A stretch of DNA of 64,000 nt from Sinorhizobium kostiense (GCF_017874595.1 NZ_JAGILA010000001.1:744001-808000), one strand, 5' to 3'. Numbered from the stretch's first letter, positions 8,799 to 17,819 are shown. Notes: generated from the sequence alone by a model not told the origin. A program made the numbers and translations.

Positions 8799-9766
8799 TC
8801 GCTTCCGGCTTCCTGTTCCTGGCACCAGCCGCCAATGCCGGGCCCTCGGTCGCGGCGGGCTACCGGCTCGAGACGGTTCACGTTCCGGGCGCCGCCTTCT
8901 CCGGCCTTGCCCGCGACGGCGACGCATTGCTCGTCACCGATCTTCGAACGGGACGCCTCTACCGGCGCGGTCCAGGGGGCGAACTCCTGGCGTTCGGCCC
9001 GGTATTCCCTCATGGACTTGATGTGATCGGCGACCCGACCGGGCCCTACCGCGTGATGCGACTGAACGACGGGTTCGTTGTCGCTCAGGGGTGGACTCCG
9101 GTCAAATCGGTCGAGAGCCCTCTCGATCACAGTCTGGTCTCGGTCAGTACCGCCGGTGAGATTCGTGTGATCAGCAATGATTTCTGGAACCCGTTCGACT
9201 TCGTCCCGGCAGATCGTGGCTTCTATGTCGTTGACGCCGCGCGAAACAGCGTCGAGCACCTGCAGCCCGACGGCCGCAGGAAAACGCTTGCAATGTTCCG
9301 CCGTCTTCGACAGCCGGCGGGCGCCATGCAGAGCCTTTCGCCGACGGAGTTCGGGGAGGGCAGCAGCTATGACGTCGATGCCGTACCCACCGGCATTGCC
9401 CTTCACGACGGTCGCCTTCATGTGGCGCTCTTCGGCGGCTTTCCTTTTCTGCCGGGCGCGGGAAAGATCGTGTCCGTGCCGACGACCGGAGGGGAGCCGC
9501 AAGTCGAAGTCGACGGACTGAATGCGCCGGTGGCGATCGGCTTCGAGCAGGACGGCGCGATGCTGGTGCTTGAGCACGGGATTTACGAACAGGGTCAAGG
9601 TTTCCGGAAGGAGAGCGGGCGCTTGATGAGAGTGGACCGGCCGTCAGGCGCACAAACCGTCGTTCTCGCCGGCCTGACCCGGCCGGTTTCCGTGATCCTC
9701 TGGGATGCTCGCCAGCTGGTGGTCTCCGATCTCGCCGGCAATCTTCATTTTCTGCGCCGCGACTAG
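8777..9766 (+). CDS. ScyD/ScyE-like secreted beta-propeller protein
   Basis: A 329-residue protein with a clear signal peptide (MRALFALIASGFLFLAPAANA). Repeated blade-like units follow: FSGLARDGDALLVTDLRTGRLYR, PVAIGFEQDGAMLVLEHG and RPVSVILWDARQLVVSDL. This resembles the ScyD/ScyE family of six-bladed propellers named from scytonemin clusters. No catalytic residues can be assigned. It overlaps the SUMF1-domain gene, so the two are likely to act together in the periplasm, but the role is unknown. Confidence 0.65.
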   Translation: MRALFALIASGFLFLAPAANAGPSVAAGYRLETVHVPGAAFSGLARDGDALLVTDLRTGRLYRRGPGGELLAFGPVFPHGLDVIGDPTGPYRVMRLNDGFVVAQGWTPVKSVESPLDHSLVSVSTAGEIRVISNDFWNPFDFVPADRGFYVVDAARNSVEHLQPDGRRKTLAMFRRLRQPAGAMQSLSPTEFGEGSSYDVDAVPTGIALHDGRLHVALFGGFPFLPGAGKIVSVPTTGGEPQVEVDGLNAPVAIGFEQDGAMLVLEHGIYEQGQGFRKESGRLMRVDRPSGAQTVVLAGLTRPVSVILWDARQLVVSDLAGNLHFLRRD

Positions 9767-9842
9767 CCCGGTTTTCTCCTGTTCTTGCGGGCACGCTGCC
9801 CCATATCTCCAGTGGCTCCATTGGAAAAGCGGGAGAAGCAGT

Positions 9843-10517
9843 ATGCGGGTTGAAACAGCGTTCCTATTCGACCTCGACGGCACGCTCGTCGACAGCGTCT
9901 ATCAGCATGTCCTTGCCTGGAAGGAGGCGCTCGACGACGAAGGGATCGATCTTTCGGTCTGGCGGATCCACCGTAAGATCGGCATGAGCGGCGGGCTCTT
10001 CACCAACCAGCTTTTGCGCGAGACGGCTTTGGAGATCAACGAAGAGCTGGTGGCGCGCCTGCGCCGACGTCACGCCGAGGCCTACAAGCGGCAGGCGGAC
10101 CGTATCCGGCCGCTTCCGGGCGCCCGCGAATTGCTGACCTGGCTTACCGATGCGAGGATACCTTTCGCCATCGCGACCAGCGGTCGGCTTGAGACGGCTG
10201 CCGTCAACCTCGCCGCGCTCGACGCAGACCCGGCTGTCGTCCCGGTCGTCACGCGCGACCTTGTCAGATATGCCAAACCTGATCCCGATCTTTTCCTCGC
10301 CGCTGCCGAGCAGCTGGGCGTTCGGATCGAAGCCGCGGTGGTTGTCGGGGACAGCATCTGGGACATGCTGGCGGCGGTGCGCTGCCGGGCGCTCGGGATC
10401 GGCCTCTTGAGTGGAGGCTACGGGCGTGAGGAGTTGAGGGATGCAGGCGCCTACCGGATCTTCGAGGATCCCGCCGACATGCTCGCTCATATCGACGAGT
10501 TGGGCGGGCGGCGGTGA
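9843..10517 (+). CDS. HAD-superfamily hydrolase (subfamily IA phosphatase)
   Basis: A 224-residue cytoplasmic phosphatase. Motif I is DLDGTLVDS with the nucleophilic Asp, motif II is ATSGR, the motif III Lys is in KPDPDLF, and motif IV is VVGDSIWDM. The helical cap between residues 15 and 85 fits phosphoglycolate-phosphatase/beta-phosphoglucomutase relatives. The ATG at 9843 is favoured over upstream in-frame codons because the motif I strand must be near the N-terminus. Substrate unknown; a sugar phosphate from the adjacent importer is possible. Confidence 0.85.
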   Translation: MRVETAFLFDLDGTLVDSVYQHVLAWKEALDDEGIDLSVWRIHRKIGMSGGLFTNQLLRETALEINEELVARLRRRHAEAYKRQADRIRPLPGARELLTWLTDARIPFAIATSGRLETAAVNLAALDADPAVVPVVTRDLVRYAKPDPDLFLAAAEQLGVRIEAAVVVGDSIWDMLAAVRCRALGIGLLSGGYGREELRDAGAYRIFEDPADMLAHIDELGGRR

Positions 10518-10544
10518 GGGGCGGCGCCATGTGTGGCACGCCTA

Positions 10545-10571
10545 AAGGGCGGGTCCTCAGGATCGGCCCTT
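10545..10571 (-). terminator. Hairpin between convergent genes
   Basis: AAGGGC-ggg-TCCTcAGGA-tcg-GCCCTT forms a two-step stem just past the stops of the HAD gene (plus) and the DUF2735-like gene (minus). No long T run follows, so termination is tentative; it may be a bidirectional terminator or a REP-like repeat. Confidence 0.35.
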
Positions 10572-10574
10572 CGC

Positions 10575-10763
10575 TCAATGTTTGGTAGTTTCCTCCCGCA
10601 ACGCGTCTTCGTGGTACCAGCAGCCGTCGATCGCGGCGCATACTTCCGACGAAGCGAAGTCCATCGTTCCCTTTGCCTCCGTCCAGCGCTCGTCCGGCTT
10701 GCGCGGAATCCTTTTTGGAAACTGCAGGATCGTCGCGGACTTGCCGTGCAAATTCGTCGCCAT
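10575..10763 (-). CDS. Small DUF2735-like protein
   Basis: A 62-residue protein starting at ATG 10763, chosen because GGGAGA lies about nine bases upstream; the longer frame to 10823 has no such site. The N-terminus contains the ATILQFP patch typical of rhizobial DUF2735 proteins (compare AKIYQFP). The rest is hydrophilic with a conserved-looking CAAIDGCWYHEDA. It is divergent from glnII and shares its 500-base upstream region, so nitrogen-linked control is possible. Function unknown. Confidence 0.6.
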   Translation of the reverse strand: MATNLHGKSATILQFPKRIPRKPDERWTEAKGTMDFASSEVCAAIDGCWYHEDALREETTKH

Positions 10764-10816
10764 GCTCAGGTCTCCCGTGAGTTCCTGTCGAAAACATAGT
10801 ACCTCACGCTGGAAAT

Positions 10817-10833
10817 TGCACATGATTTGCGCG
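10817..10833. promoter_or_regulatory. Possible NtrC-binding site 1
   Basis: TGCACATGATTTGCGCG shares about 10 of 17 bases with the enteric NtrC site TGCACTATTTTGGTGCA. It lies about 310 bases upstream of the sigma-54 promoter of glnII. Weak alone; it gains some weight from the second site. Confidence 0.3.
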
Positions 10834-10939
10834 AAATGCCGAAAAAATATTCAAATCGATGCCGGATTCGCGAGCATCGGGCAATCTGTGTAGCCGCGAG
10901 CTGCCTGATGGAGTGATTTTTTAGGCAATAGCATGCGCC

Positions 10940-10956
10940 TGACGCATTTTGGGGCA
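10940..10956. promoter_or_regulatory. Possible NtrC-binding site 2
   Basis: TGACGCATTTTGGGGCA matches the NtrC consensus TGCACTATTTTGGTGCA at 12 of 17 positions. It sits about 190 bases upstream of the sigma-54 promoter, a normal enhancer distance. Confidence 0.45.
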
Positions 10957-11144
10957 GTGCTGGCTCCTCCGCTCCTGAAGCAGGCGTCTCCGGATACGCA
11001 GCAAAATCAAGCTTGTCGGGAGAATCATAGGGGAGGCCGGCAATGGAATTTCGGTTTTCTCCGACCGTTTTCGCCAACGTACGGCCGCCGCGATCCGGCG
11101 CAATCGAACCGTCTGCCGAAAAAAGAGTCGAGGCCGCCGGCGAA

Positions 11145-11162
11145 TTGGCACGCTTAATGCTT
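11145..11162 (+). promoter_or_regulatory. Sigma-54 (RpoN) promoter of glnII
   Basis: TTGGCACGCTTAATGCTT holds GG at 11147-11148 and GC at 11159-11160, exactly the GG-N10-GC spacing of -24/-12 promoters, with the strong TGGCAC -24 element. It ends about 100 bases before the glnII ATG. NtrC-dependent RpoN control of glnII is known in rhizobia. Confidence 0.75.
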
Positions 11163-11261
11163 TCATGGGATCGATCCCTGGCGTTCGAGACGCGCATTTC
11201 GTCTCGAAGCCGCTTCAGGATTTGCTCAAACCTCGCAGCACCACGTTAGAGAGATTCGCTA

Positions 11262-12296
11262 ATGACCAAGTATAAGCTCGAGTACATCTGGCTCGATGGC
11301 TACACGCCCGTACCAAATCTCCGCGGCAAGACGCAGATCAAGGAATACGACGCGTTTCCGACGCTCGAACAGCTTCCGCTTTGGGGTTTCGACGGCAGCT
11401 CGACGAATCAGGCCGAAGGCCGCAGCTCGGATTGCGTGCTGAAGCCGGTTGCCGTTTACCCGGATCCGGTCCGCACCAATGGCGTGCTGGTCATGTGCGA
11501 GGTCATGATGCCGGACGGCAAGACACCGCATCCTTCGAACAGCCGCGCCACGATCCTCGACGACGAAGGCGCCTGGTTCGGCTTCGAGCAGGAATACTTC
11601 TTCTACAAGAATGGTCGCCCGCTCGGCTTCCCGGAGCAGGGCTACCCGGCGCCGCAGGGCCCGTACTACACCGGCGTCGGTTACAAGAACGTCGGCGACG
11701 TCGCACGCCAGATCGTCGAAGAGCACCTCGACATCTGCCTGGCTGCCGGCATCAACCATGAAGGCATCAACGCCGAAGTCGCCAAGGGCCAGTGGGAATT
11801 CCAGATCTTCGGCAAGGGCTCCAAGAAGGCCGCTGACGAGGTCTGGATGGCGCGCTACCTCTTGCAGCGCCTCACGGAAAAGTACGGCATCGACATCGAG
11901 TGGCACTGCAAGCCGCTCGGCGACACCGACTGGAACGGCTCCGGAATGCACTGCAACTTCTCCACCGCCTATATGCGCGAAGTCGGCGGAAAGGACTATT
12001 TCGAGGCGCTGATGGCTGCGTTCGACAAGAACCTGCAGGAACACATCGACGTCTACGGCCCGGATAACCACCTCCGCCTGACAGGCAAGCACGAGACGGC
12101 GCCGTGGAACAAGTTCAGCTACGGCGTTGCCGACCGCGGCGCTTCGATCCGCGTGCCGCACAGCTTCGTCAACAATGGCTACCGTGGCTATCTCGAAGAT
12201 CGCCGCCCGAACTCCCAGGGCGACCCCTACCAGATCGCCTCCCGCGTTCTGAAGACGATTACTTCCGTCCCGACGGAAGTTTCCAAAGTAGCTTAA
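11262..12296 (+). CDS. glnII: Glutamine synthetase II
   Basis: A 344-residue eukaryote-like type II glutamine synthetase that makes glutamine from glutamate, ammonia and ATP in the cytoplasm. Motifs include LPLWGFDGSST near residue 38, WFGFEQEYFF with metal-binding Glu near 107, NGSGMHCNFST near 230, and RGASIRVPHS near the C-terminus. The length is usual for GSII, and GSI-type adenylylation is not expected. A sigma-54 promoter and a strong terminator bracket it as a single-gene unit. Rhizobia typically carry it beside a separate GSI gene. Confidence 0.97.
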   Translation: MTKYKLEYIWLDGYTPVPNLRGKTQIKEYDAFPTLEQLPLWGFDGSSTNQAEGRSSDCVLKPVAVYPDPVRTNGVLVMCEVMMPDGKTPHPSNSRATILDDEGAWFGFEQEYFFYKNGRPLGFPEQGYPAPQGPYYTGVGYKNVGDVARQIVEEHLDICLAAGINHEGINAEVAKGQWEFQIFGKGSKKAADEVWMARYLLQRLTEKYGIDIEWHCKPLGDTDWNGSGMHCNFSTAYMREVGGKDYFEALMAAFDKNLQEHIDVYGPDNHLRLTGKHETAPWNKFSYGVADRGASIRVPHSFVNNGYRGYLEDRRPNSQGDPYQIASRVLKTITSVPTEVSKVA

Positions 12297-12312
12297 ATAC
12301 TCCCAAGGCCTT

Positions 12313-12349
12313 CATGGCGTCGACCTCACGGTCGGCGCCATGCTTTTTT
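12313..12349 (+). terminator. Rho-independent terminator of glnII
   Basis: CATGGCGTCGACC, loop TCAC, GGTCGGCGCCATG, then CTTTTTT. A long stem with one mismatch and a good T tract, 17 bases after the glnII stop. Confidence 0.9.
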
Positions 12350-12356
12350 CTGGCGG

Positions 12357-12416
12357 CCTACAGTTTGAATTGCTGCATGTCTCGTCTAATCGAGGTCGAT
12401 TTAAGGAGACATGCAG
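12357..12416 (+). repeat. Truncated RIME-like element, copy 3
   Basis: A CTACAG remnant is joined directly to TTTGAATTG and the second palindrome (CTGCATGTCT to AGACATGCAG). The first palindrome is deleted. The palindrome extends into the 3' end of the neighbouring minus-strand gene and supplies its TAA stop. Confidence 0.75.
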
Positions 12417-13186
12417 GAGCTTCGTTTCGCGAGAATCCACTCCACCGCCGCCGAAATATCGTTGAGAGTCGCCGTTGGCGCCGGCTCGAAACGAGCCTCG
12501 TCCCCCTGCCGATATTTGCCAGTGCGTACCAAGAGGGCGTCACCGATAGTCGCTCTCAATGCCCCGGCGACATCCGTCTCCGCGTCATCGCCCACCATCA
12601 CCGCGTCAATTGCCGCGCAGGGTATGGTAGCTAGAGCGGAGCGGAAAAAATCACCTGCCGGCTTACCGAGGACGATCGCCTTCTTCTGGCTGGCGAACTC
12701 CAGTGCGGCGACAAATGCTCCGGCATCCAGGCTCAGCTTTCCATCGGCGTCCTTGAAGGTCCGGTTCGGGGCGAGCGCCAGGAATTCCGCGCCGTCGACG
12801 AGTTCCCGGAACGCCGCATTCAGCGCACGGTAGTCGAAGGCGTCACCCGCATCGCCGACGACGATCGCCTTGCCGACCGCGGGCGGAATGTCCTGGAACT
12901 CCGAAACGAGATCGGGGTGAACGAGCAGGTGCGGCGACCGGCCATGTTGGCGAAGCCAGCCACACGCGGCTTCGGCCGGCGTGAACAGCTCGTCGCCCCC
13001 GACTACAATCCCGAGCCTCGCCAGGCGCTGAAGAACGGCTGCCTTCGTCGCGCGGGTGGTGTTGCTGACAAAGCGGACGGGAAGGCCAGCTTCCCGCAAG
13101 CGGTCAACAGCCGCCGTTGCGCCCGGCACTGCTTTCTCGCCGTCATAGACGACCCCGGCAAGATCCAGAAGCACAGCCTTGATCAT
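12401..13186 (-). CDS. HAD-IIA hydrolase, LHPP/TIGR01458-like
   Basis: A 261-residue HAD phosphatase. Motif I is LDLAGVVYDG, with Ala where most HADs have the second Asp, as in LHPP-like phospholysine/phosphohistidine phosphatases, which also lack it. FVSNTTR is motif II, LGKPAGDFF carries the motif III Lys, and VGDDAETDVAGA is motif IV. The start at 13186 (MIKAVLLD) is favoured over 13210 from family alignment; neither has a clear ribosome site. The last residues and the TAA stop come from a mosaic-element palindrome, so the natural C-terminus may have been replaced. Confidence 0.82.
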   Translation of the reverse strand: MIKAVLLDLAGVVYDGEKAVPGATAAVDRLREAGLPVRFVSNTTRATKAAVLQRLARLGIVVGGDELFTPAEAACGWLRQHGRSPHLLVHPDLVSEFQDIPPAVGKAIVVGDAGDAFDYRALNAAFRELVDGAEFLALAPNRTFKDADGKLSLDAGAFVAALEFASQKKAIVLGKPAGDFFRSALATIPCAAIDAVMVGDDAETDVAGALRATIGDALLVRTGKYRQGDEARFEPAPTATLNDISAAVEWILAKRSSCMSP

Positions 13187-13274
13187 CCGGACAGGATGCC
13201 ATGGCGACATGGCGGGTCAAGGTCAGGGTGCCCTGATGAGCCGTGACTAACAACCCGAATTGGGACTGGCGCTC

Positions 13275-14156
13275 TTAAAGCCTTCGCAGATCGTTGTGCG
13301 CAGCAACGGCCGCAATTTCCGCCTGGGCCATCGCAACGCCGAGTTGGTTCAGACCCGTGACCACGTCGCCGGCCGCATAGAAGCGTTCTACGTTGGTGCG
13401 CTGATGTTGATCGGTCGGTATTCGTCCCTCTTCGTCGAGTTCGACCCCGACGGCCCGAGCGATATCGGATTGCGGTTTGCAGCCGCGCGCGGAATAGACC
13501 GCCACGTCCTCCATCCGAGAGCCGCCCACGAACTCCAGCGAAAGGCGATCTTCGGCCGCCGGGCGGTGGGATGCAAGGCGATCCGTGACCAGCCGGACGG
13601 ATGTCTCAAGGTCGGCCTCGCTCACCCCATCGAGTTCGGCCCCCATGGTGGCGATGGTCACCTTATCGCTGAATGACAACAGAAATTCCGCTTCCCTTAC
13701 TGCGCGTCGGGTATTTCCCAGGACGACGACCGGCGCACCATTGATCTCGTATCCGTCGCAGATCGGGCAAAGCCGTAGATTGCCGTTCCGCACGAGCTTC
13801 GTCGCGTCCGGCCAGGGGGGAAGAATGTCAAGAAGACCGGTCGCACAGATCACCGATTGGCTGAGCAGGTTGCGCCCCGCGACTGCCGTTTCAAAGCAGT
13901 GATCTCGTCGCTCGACTGCATCGGCGCGACCAATGACATGCTCTATGGCGAATTTGCTGGCCTGATCATACATCCGGCGAAGCAAAACTTGCCCCGGGAT
14001 CCCATCCGGAAACGCCGGATGATTGTAGGATCGCGGAATGAGGCTCGCGCGGCTTTCCCCACCATCGATGATGACCACCCGGCGATTGAGCCGCGCCAGA
14101 TAGATGCCGGCCACCAGACCGGCGGGGCCTCCGCCCACAACCACACAATCATACAT
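13275..14156 (-). CDS. FAD/NAD(P)-dependent oxidoreductase, thioredoxin-reductase-like
   Basis: A 293-residue flavoprotein starting at ATG 14156 ([14 protein letters not shown]), just before the FAD-binding GGGPAG loop; a TTG at 14213 would add an unlikely tail. CPICDG near residue 122 is the redox-active pair placed as in thioredoxin reductases. A second nucleotide-binding region ([18 protein letters not shown]) follows, and the C-terminal FYAAGDVV contacts FAD. The NADPH loop is not the canonical GxGxxA, so the electron donor is uncertain. It may reduce a disulfide or act as a ferredoxin/flavin reductase. No partner thioredoxin lies nearby. Confidence 0.82.
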   Translation of the reverse strand: MYDCVVVGGGPAGLVAGIYLARLNRRVVIIDGGESRASLIPRSYNHPAFPDGIPGQVLLRRMYDQASKFAIEHVIGRADAVERRDHCFETAVAGRNLLSQSVICATGLLDILPPWPDATKLVRNGNLRLCPICDGYEINGAPVVVLGNTRRAVREAEFLLSFSDKVTIATMGAELDGVSEADLETSVRLVTDRLASHRPAAEDRLSLEFVGGSRMEDVAVYSARGCKPQSDIARAVGVELDEEGRIPTDQHQRTNVERFYAAGDVVTGLNQLGVAMAQAEIAAVAAHNDLRRL

Positions 14157-14342
14157 GAGAATGACGGCGCTCTCTTCGCTCGGGACCGCCCGTCGAGCGG
14201 CCGTCCCTTTCAACGAGCCAGTGGCAGCAGTTGTTCCTCTATACGCGAAGTGTAGGGCAGATCAGGGCACGGCGTTGGCTAGCGGATCTCGTTGCGGCGG
14301 ATCACCGCCAACGGAAAACCGCGCAACTGCCGCGTCGCGCGG

Positions 14343-14507
14343 TTAGCCGCGGCTCGTGTCCGGGAAGTTTGCCGGGTCGATTCCGAGGGTGCGGAGATCC
14401 CGTGCCCTTGGGCGGCGGTGGCCTTCGACGGCAGCGGCTGCGGCAGTCGCAGCGCCCAGAACGGCAAAAGCGCGGCCGATGAAGCCCATGCGGTTGTTGC
14501 TCGTCAT
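14343..14507 (-). CDS. Small conserved-type hypothetical protein (54 aa)
   Basis: Starts at ATG 14507, with the purine-rich GTGAGCAAAGAG just upstream. The N-terminal half is a hydrophobic, Ala-rich segment (GFIGRAFAVLGAATAAAAAV) that could be one membrane helix or signal anchor. The C-terminal half is basic and ends in DLRTLGIDPANFPDTSRG; a DLRxLGIDP tail is familiar from small rhizobial proteins. Function unknown. Confidence 0.5.
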   Translation of the reverse strand: MTSNNRMGFIGRAFAVLGAATAAAAAVEGHRRPRARDLRTLGIDPANFPDTSRG

Positions 14508-14603
14508 CTCTTTGCTCACTTTCTTTCTCTTCGATGAGCAAAAGATGGGTCTGGCAGGCATGTTTCGCAATGCACAAAACCTCAGCCCAGCCATGCAATG
14601 AAA

Positions 14604-14638
14604 GCAGGCCCGGATGGCGGTCGACCACCCGGGCCCGC
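14604..14638 (-). terminator. Terminator of the tctCBA operon
   Basis: Read on the minus strand: GCGGGCCCGGGTGG, loop TCGA, then CCGCCATCCGGGCCTGC and a short T-rich tail. It starts 20 bases after the tctA stop. Confidence 0.65.
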
Positions 14639-14657
14639 AACAGAGATAGGCGAGATT

Positions 14658-16175
14658 TCAGTCTTCGCTGGCGGCGAGCTGCGTCAGCACTTCGCCGCGG
14701 CCGCGTGCCCGCATGATCAGCGGCACGAGGAAGGCCAGCGCCGCGATCACCAGCAACACTGCCGCGATCGGCGAGGTGAAGAGCACGGTGACATCACCCT
14801 GGCTGATCGACAGTGCTCGACGCAGTTGCTGTTCGGCGAGCGGTCCGAGGATGAGGCCGACGACGACCGGCGCGATTGGATAGCCGAAGACGCGCATGAC
14901 ATAGCCGAGCAGGCCGAAGGCAAGCAGCATGCCGAGCTCGAAGACGGACGGGTTGGCGCCGATGGTGCCGAGCGTGGCGAACAACAGGATGCCGGCGTAG
15001 AGCCATGGCTTCGGGATCGTCAGAAGTCTCACCCAGAGGCCGATCAGCGGCAGGTTCAAGACCAGCAGCATGAAGTTGGCGATGAGCAGGCTGGCGATGA
15101 GGCCCCAGACGAGCTGCGGGTTGGTGGCAAAGAGCAGCGGTCCCGGCTGAAGCCCGAATTGCTGGAAGCCGGCGAGCATGATCGCGGCGGTCGCCGTGGT
15201 CGGCAGGCCAAGCGTGAGGAGCGGTACCAGCGTGCCGGCGGCCGACGCGTTGTTGGCAGCCTCCGGACCGGCCACGCCTTCGATTGCGCCGTTGCCGAAC
15301 TCTTCCGGATGCTTGGTCAGGCGCTTCTCGGTGGCGTAGGAGAGGAAGGTGCCGATTTCCGCGCCGCCCGCCGGCATCGCGCCGATGGGAAAGCCGATGA
15401 AGGTGCCGCGCAGCCACGGCTTCCAGGAGCGCGCCCAGTCCGCGGCATTCATCCATACCGAACCGCGGACCGCCTCGACCTTGTCCGGCCCGCGATCGCC
15501 CTGGGCGGCGATGAAGAGGCTCTCGCCGATCGCGAACATGGCAACGGCAACCGTCGTCACTTCGATGCCGTCCAGGAGGTCCGGCACGCCGAAGGAGAGG
15601 CGCGTCTGTCCGGTCAACTGGTCGATGCCGATCAGGGCGAGGGTGAGGCCGACGAAAAGCGAGGTGAGGCCGCGCAGCGCCGAGTCGCCGAAGGCCGAGG
15701 ACACGGTGACGAAGGCGAGGACCATGAGCGCGAAATATTCGCGGGGGCCGAAAACGAGCGCAAGCTTGACGATGTAGGGAGCAATGAAGGCAAGCCCCAT
15801 CGTCGCAATCAGGCCGGCGACAAAGGAACCGATCGCCGCCGTTGCGAGCGCCGGTCCACCGCGTCCGGCGCGCGCCATCTTGTTGCCCTCGAGTGCTGTG
15901 ACGATCGAGGCGCTCTCGCCCGGCGTATTGAGCAGGATCGATGTGGTCGAGCCGCCATACATGCCGCCATAATAAATGCCGGCGAACATGATCAGCGACC
16001 CGGCCGGGTCAAGCTGGTAGGTGACCGGTAGCAGCAGCGCGACCGTGAGCGCCGGGCCGATGCCCGGCAGCACGCCGACGGCGGTGCCGAGTGTCACGCC
16101 GATGAGCGCGTAGAGCAGGTTCATCGGCTGGGCAGCAACCAACAGCCCCTGCAAGAGGAAGTCAAAAGTACCCAT
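14658..16175 (-). CDS. tctA: Tripartite tricarboxylate transporter, large membrane subunit TctA
   Basis: A 505-residue integral membrane protein with roughly 10-12 hydrophobic segments. It carries the [17 protein letters not shown] motif near residue 35, the [19 protein letters not shown] signature near 70-90, and the [15 protein letters not shown] repeat in the second half. TctA, TctB and the periplasmic TctC form a secondary, binding-protein-dependent importer. An AAGGGG site precedes the ATG. It is last in the tctC-tctB-tctA operon. The actual substrate may be citrate or another carboxylate. Confidence 0.93.
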   Translation of the reverse strand: MGTFDFLLQGLLVAAQPMNLLYALIGVTLGTAVGVLPGIGPALTVALLLPVTYQLDPAGSLIMFAGIYYGGMYGGSTTSILLNTPGESASIVTALEGNKMARAGRGGPALATAAIGSFVAGLIATMGLAFIAPYIVKLALVFGPREYFALMVLAFVTVSSAFGDSALRGLTSLFVGLTLALIGIDQLTGQTRLSFGVPDLLDGIEVTTVAVAMFAIGESLFIAAQGDRGPDKVEAVRGSVWMNAADWARSWKPWLRGTFIGFPIGAMPAGGAEIGTFLSYATEKRLTKHPEEFGNGAIEGVAGPEAANNASAAGTLVPLLTLGLPTTATAAIMLAGFQQFGLQPGPLLFATNPQLVWGLIASLLIANFMLLVLNLPLIGLWVRLLTIPKPWLYAGILLFATLGTIGANPSVFELGMLLAFGLLGYVMRVFGYPIAPVVVGLILGPLAEQQLRRALSISQGDVTVLFTSPIAAVLLVIAALAFLVPLIMRARGRGEVLTQLAASED

Positions 16176-16190
16176 GGTCGTCGGGCCCCT

Positions 16191-16682
16191 TTAGAAGAAC
16201 AGGCGTTCAAGCGGTCCTGCCGGCAGCGACAATTGCAGGAGCTTGGCGAAGATCACCCAGACGACGAAGCTGAAGGCGATGCCGATCGGCACCGACAGCC
16301 AGAGCTTGCGCTTGCCGAAGCCGCGCGCCGTAAGGGCAAAGAGGAATCCGGTGGCGATCGAAAAGCCGAGCGTGTTGAGCAGAAGCATCTGCGCTGCGAG
16401 CCCGCCGACGATCCAGGCGACCGGGCCGATCTCCTGATGGTCGCGCTCGGGGAAGTCCCCCCTCAGCGCTTCGGCCGCAGTCCAGACCGCCAGGCCGATG
16501 AGACAGCAGGCGATCGCATAAGGCACTGTGGTCGGGCCGACTTGGGAGTAGCCGGCAAGACCGATCAGGCGGGAAACGTCCCAGAAGATGAGGCCCGCGA
16601 CGACCGCCAGGACGGCGGCGATAGTGAGCGCCGCCCAATCGGGGCGGCGCGTCTGGGTCGAAGGGTGGGTTCCCTTGGTCAT
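16191..16682 (-). CDS. tctB: Tripartite tricarboxylate transporter, small membrane subunit TctB
   Basis: 163 residues with four hydrophobic segments, the usual TctB layout (AALTIAAVLAVVAGLIFWD first, VGGLAAQMLLLNTLGF third). Its ATG overlaps the tctC stop by 4 bases (ATGA), and tctA starts 15 bases after its stop, so all three are translated together. Confidence 0.88.
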   Translation of the reverse strand: MTKGTHPSTQTRRPDWAALTIAAVLAVVAGLIFWDVSRLIGLAGYSQVGPTTVPYAIACCLIGLAVWTAAEALRGDFPERDHQEIGPVAWIVGGLAAQMLLLNTLGFSIATGFLFALTARGFGKRKLWLSVPIGIAFSFVVWVIFAKLLQLSLPAGPLERLFF

Positions 16683-17623
16683 TTTACCAGTCCGATGTCC
16701 TTAAGCACGGCTTCGGTGGCAGCAATATCCTTAGCGAGCTGTTCTTCGAAGGCCTCGCCGGCGAGGTAGGTGTCCTGCCAGCCCTTGGTCTTCAGGACTT
16801 CCTGCCAGGCGGCGGATTTGGCGACCTTCTCGATGTCGGCTTCGACGGCGGCCTTCTGCTCTTCGGTAAGGCCGGGAGCGGCCGCGACCATGCGCCAGTT
16901 TTCAACGACGACGTCGACGCCCGATTCCTTGAGGGTCGGAGCCTCGATCCCGGGGATGCGCTCGGCACTGGAGACGGCAAGCAGTCGGAGAGCACCGGCT
17001 TTGATCTGGGATTCGAACTCGCCGTAGCCGGAAATGCCGGCGGTTACCTGGCTGCCGAGGATCGCTGCAAGCGCTTCGCCGCCGCCGGAATAGGCGATGT
17101 AGTTGATCTTCGTCGGGTCGACGCCGGCAGCCTTGGCGATCAGGCCAACCGCGATATGGTCGGTGCCGCCGGCCGAACCACCTGCCCAGGAGACGGCCCC
17201 CGGATCCTTCTTGAGCGCTTCGATCAGGTCAGCCATGGTCTTGATTTCGGAAGCGGCCGGAACGACGATCGCCTCGTACTCGCCGGTCAAACGGGCGATC
17301 GGGGTCACGTCCTTGAGTGTGACTGGCGAATTGTTGGTGAGAATGGCGCCGACCATGACGTAGCCGCCAACGAGCAGCGCATTCGGATTGCCCTTCTGCT
17401 GGCTCGCGAACTGCGCAAGGCCGATGGTGCCGCCTGCGCCTGGAACGTTCTGCACCTGCACGTTGCCGGAAACGCCCTCCTGCTGCATGACGGTCTGCAA
17501 CGAACGGGCCGTCTGGTCCCAACCGCCGCCAGGATTTGCCGGCGCGATGATGGTGTAGTCAGCGGCGTAGGCCGGCAGCGCCAATGCGCCGGCGAGAATG
17601 GATGCCAGGAAAAAGTGTTTCAA
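16679..17623 (-). CDS. tctC: Tripartite tricarboxylate transporter substrate-binding protein TctC
   Basis: A 314-residue periplasmic receptor of the Bug/TctC family. The start is TTG at 17623: GGAGG lies seven bases upstream, and it opens directly into a signal peptide ([20 protein letters not shown]). Longer frames to 17791 lack both. The mature protein begins with [18 protein letters not shown], the ligand loop typical of the family, and has [10 protein letters not shown] near residue 70. First gene of the operon, about 175 bases downstream of a tandem repeat that may be a TctD site. Confidence 0.9.
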   Translation of the reverse strand: MKHFFLASILAGALALPAYAADYTIIAPANPGGGWDQTARSLQTVMQQEGVSGNVQVQNVPGAGGTIGLAQFASQQKGNPNALLVGGYVMVGAILTNNSPVTLKDVTPIARLTGEYEAIVVPAASEIKTMADLIEALKKDPGAVSWAGGSAGGTDHIAVGLIAKAAGVDPTKINYIAYSGGGEALAAILGSQVTAGISGYGEFESQIKAGALRLLAVSSAERIPGIEAPTLKESGVDVVVENWRMVAAAPGLTEEQKAAVEADIEKVAKSAAWQEVLKTKGWQDTYLAGEAFEEQLAKDIAATEAVLKDIGLVK

Positions 17624-17786
17624 GGTCGGTCCTCCGTGAGCGCAGTTCATTCCCGCGCGTGTGGTTTCTTTGCCAACGGGAGAACGGACAGCTGACCTCA
17701 GAACGGAAGTCTTCGACCGGAATGGCGCCTTCCTCCCGATGCGCCGCCGGCAATCCGCCTCCACGGCTCGCCGACGACGTAAACCC

Positions 17787-17819
17787 ATCATAGAAAGCTG
17801 ACATTAACCTGACATCAAC
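17787..17819 (-). promoter_or_regulatory. Tandem 11-bp repeat, candidate TctD operator, with possible -10
   Basis: On the minus strand GTTGATGTCAG is followed directly by GTTAATGTCAG (17798-17819), two 11-base units differing at one position. A TATGAT-like -10 sits at 17787-17792. OmpR/PhoB-type regulators such as TctD bind direct repeats with a one-turn period. It is the only such repeat noticed between the orphan binding protein and tctC. Confidence 0.5.

Larger units (their letters stand above)
10764..11144. other. Long intergenic region upstream of glnII
   Basis: About 380 bases without a supportable gene. It holds the two NtrC-like sites listed separately and is somewhat AT-rich, as expected for an enhancer region of a sigma-54 promoter. 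Confidence 0.5.

Noticed and set aside
14598-16031. Plus-strand open frame (477 codons) opposite tctA
   Set aside because: Low-complexity Arg/Asp/Gly/Glu-rich translation typical of antisense reading of a membrane protein gene.
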